Source of the DNA: Candidatus Delongbacteria bacterium | GTDB lineage: Bacteria; UBA4055 | Assembly: GCA_028702975.1 (NCBI GenBank) | Contig: JAQVNT010000010.1 | Coordinates: 1 to 15,777 of the forward strand | Length of the DNA: 15,777 nucleotides | Direction: 5' to 3' | Shown: positions 14,236-15,777 of the stretch, piece after piece | Numbering within the stretch: the stretch's first letter is position 1 | How the letters are laid out: each line of letters opens with the position of its first letter | Position numbers and translations under genes: made by a program | The notes under the pieces: model-generated | The model's database searches: none | What the model was told of the DNA's origin: nothing | The model's input: only the letters and a program-made list of their open reading frames with translations

Positions 14236-15499
14236 CGATCTCCCTTATTATATTTTCAGATTCTTTCACAGTATCGTTCGTTCTTACAGTCACTATAAGG
14301 TCCGTACATGAAAGATAATCATTTTTTCTCGATCCGAACATAGCTTTAATATTTTCCTGATTTTTTTTTGGATCAAGCATGGGCCGTTTGGACATTTCCT
14401 GACCATTCAACCTTGAGAATACAACTTCTTCGTCAATGTCGAGAAGGACAGTATAACATCTGTCTGTTATAGTTTTCCTGTTCTTTTCTGAATTTAATGC
14501 TCCTGCGCCTGCCGAGATGACCGTATTTTCTGCTGAACAGGCCTCTTCTAAGGCTTTTTCCTCGAGCATCCTGAACCCGCTTTCTCCTTCAGAACTGAAT
14601 ATCTCCTTTATCAGTTTACCTGAAGCTTTTTCGACTGTCTCGTCAGTATCTATAAACTTCATACCGTAATGACCTGCTATGATCCTACCGTAAGTCGTCT
14701 TACCGCTCAAAGTAGGTCCGATCAGAGCTATGTTTTTACGCTCATCCGGTATCTCAAGGGTCTTTTTCATATCGTTTATATCAGGATATATATCGAAAAA
14801 ATGCTCGTATGTTTTTGCCGCCTGATAGATGAGCCATTCATATCCGCTTATGTATCGTTTGCAGAGCGGTTTTAAGCTCTCGTCAGAGTAATTAGCGTTC
14901 AGGACTATTGTATGGCTGAGAGATCCTTTCAGAAATACAGGTATTTGGGGTACTGCGGAGATCATCAGATATGTATTGATCAGCTGATCCTTGAGTTCAT
15001 CGAATTTTATACAGCCGCATTTTAGCTCTGAAGATATTTTCTCTGCTTTATGATCTGTTCTGTTGCAGATAAAAACATCTCCGCCGAGTTCCTTCACTGC
15101 GTAAACGGCAGCTTTTGCCGCACCGCCCGCACCGAGAATTATACATTTTTTGCCTTTTACAACTATTCCGTTATTTACGAGAGTATGTTCAACACCGTAA
15201 ACATCTGTATTCATTCCGTAGAAAGAATCATTTCTTTTTATAACAACATTCACGGCGCCGATAATTTTGGAAATATTATCCGTACTGCCGAGTAAGCTGA
15301 AGATCTCTTCCTTGAAAGGTGAAGTAACATTGACTCCGTAAAATCCGTATTTACGAATCAGACTGAAAAATCCTTCAGCGTCCCGCAAGGAAACAGCTGT
15401 GTATCTGCAGTCCATTCCATAGTGCCTGAAAAGAGCGTTGAATATCGCAGGACTTTTACTTTGCGCGGCCGGATTCCCTATGAGTGCGAAGTTTTTCAT
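14210..15499 (-). CDS. aroE-aroK: Fused shikimate dehydrogenase-shikimate kinase
   Basis: A 429-residue bifunctional protein covering pathway steps 4 and 5. Residues about 1-255 are shikimate dehydrogenase: SKSPAIFN (14-21), NVTSPFKE with Lys63, GAVNVV with Asn84, MNTDVYG with Asp99, the NADP-site loop GAGGAAKAA (123-131), NRT (146-148) and Gln226. Residues about 256-429 are shikimate kinase: P-loop GPTLSGKT (261-268), DTD (284-286), Arg310 in ESGFRMLEE, and the lid KRPML with Arg372. The usual GGG at the shikimate site reads AGAG (330-333), a mild deviation. No stop or frameshift lies between the halves, so this is a real fusion. AAGGA precedes the ATG, which directly follows the TAA of the caspase-family gene. 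The 3' end overlaps aroA by 26 nt. Confidence 0.94.
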   Translation of the reverse strand: MKNFALIGNPAAQSKSPAIFNALFRHYGMDCRYTAVSLRDAEGFFSLIRKYGFYGVNVTSPFKEEIFSLLGSTDNISKIIGAVNVVIKRNDSFYGMNTDVYGVEHTLVNNGIVVKGKKCIILGAGGAAKAAVYAVKELGGDVFICNRTDHKAEKISSELKCGCIKFDELKDQLINTYLMISAVPQIPVFLKGSLSHTIVLNANYSDESLKPLCKRYISGYEWLIYQAAKTYEHFFDIYPDINDMKKTLEIPDERKNIALIGPTLSGKTTYGRIIAGHYGMKFIDTDETVEKASGKLIKEIFSSEGESGFRMLEEKALEEACSAENTVISAGAGALNSEKNRKTITDRCYTVLLDIDEEVVFSRLNGQEMSKRPMLDPKKNQENIKAMFGSRKNDYLSCTDLIVTVRTNDTVKESENIIREIDAGKHFNR

Positions 15500-15777
15500 T
15501 TATCTTCCTTTTACCAGCGGGAAATCCATTCCTTTCGAATCCACCACGGGATACTGGGCTTCCTGTCTGTATTTTTTTGTAAGTTCGGGAAGCTGTTCGT
15601 CAATATACAACATCAGCTTTCTGACAGTCACATTCTCGCCTTTTGAAGCAGCTTTTCCGTTCAATCCGTCAAGTAATGTGTAGGTAAAAACGCCGTGCCC
15701 GAGATCTTTGACTTCCGCCGCGAACTGATCTTTTGACGATGCGGCGACCACATGAACTCCTGTAGCTCTGGAAAGCT
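15500..15777 (-). CDS. Caspase-family (peptidase C14-like) protein, C-terminal fragment
   Basis: The open frame runs in from the right edge and gives 91 full codons plus a stop. The text LSRATGVHVVAASSKDQFAAEV, then LGHGVFTYTLLDGLNGKA and the closing YRQEAQYPVV with DFPL match the C-terminal (p10-like) part of bacterial caspase-family proteins, cysteine peptidases cutting after basic or acidic residues. The catalytic His and Cys lie outside the window, so activity and any N-terminal or partner domains cannot be judged. A GTG at 15749-15751 could be taken as a start, but the frame stays open above it and the similarity continues, so this is a truncated gene and not a small one. Its TAA directly abuts the aroE-aroK ATG. 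Confidence 0.78.
   Translation of the reverse strand, partial: LSRATGVHVVAASSKDQFAAEVKDLGHGVFTYTLLDGLNGKAASKGENVTVRKLMLYIDEQLPELTKKYRQEAQYPVVDSKGMDFPLVKGR

Noticed and set aside
15500..15751. Complete small 83-residue protein starting at a GTG
   Set aside because: The frame stays open to the window edge and the caspase-family similarity continues upstream of the GTG, so it is a fragment of a larger gene.

Overview
The window looks like a chromosomal segment of an uncultured, moderately AT-rich, probably Gram-negative bacterium. A lipobox lipoprotein, large TPR-type cytoplasmic sensors, a caspase-family protein and an archaeal/eukaryotic-type prolyl-tRNA synthetase together would fit an FCB-group or spirochaete-like lineage. 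This placement is inference; nothing in the window fixes the taxon. No rRNA, tRNA, insertion sequence, phage gene or CRISPR array was seen, and gene density is very high. No stretch over 300 bases lacks a gene.

Left block (1-4970, all minus strand): a housekeeping operon transcribed right to left, guaB (IMP dehydrogenase), proS, a divergent PRPP-synthetase-like gene and recN (cut by the left edge). Gaps are 24, 21 and 1 nt. It starts from a good sigma70-like promoter (TTGACT-N17-TATTTT). Between promoter and guaB lie a possible 13-codon leader ORF and a terminator-like hairpin, a layout that resembles a transcription attenuator.

Middle block (4998-6779): a flavin-reductase-like gene (minus) is divergent from dtd (D-aminoacyl-tRNA deacylase, plus). 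A plus-strand membrane protein resembling CvpA follows, with its own promoter (TTGACA-N17-TATTTT). Its stop codon lies one base from the stop of the convergent histidine-kinase gene.

Signalling block (6781-11906, minus): a lipoprotein with a TPR-like part and a degenerate alpha/beta-hydrolase domain, then a soluble TPR-GGDEF diguanylate cyclase, then a soluble TPR-histidine kinase. They are closely spaced behind one promoter. The two TPR sensors share a similar TPR and coiled-coil input part but carry different output domains. No response regulator gene is in the window.

Right block (11996-15777, minus): the C-terminal end of a caspase-family gene runs in from the right edge. Its stop abuts an aroE-aroK fusion, followed by overlapping aroA and aroC. 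These three genes encode shikimate-pathway steps 4, 5, 6 and 7 in reaction order. AroC has Gln where the second catalytic His of chorismate synthase is expected.

No single gene set here is clearly a new defence or mobile system. The most unusual items are the degenerate hydrolase lipoprotein with its sensor pair, the divergent PRPP-synthetase-like protein, the guaB leader and the caspase-aro gene junction.
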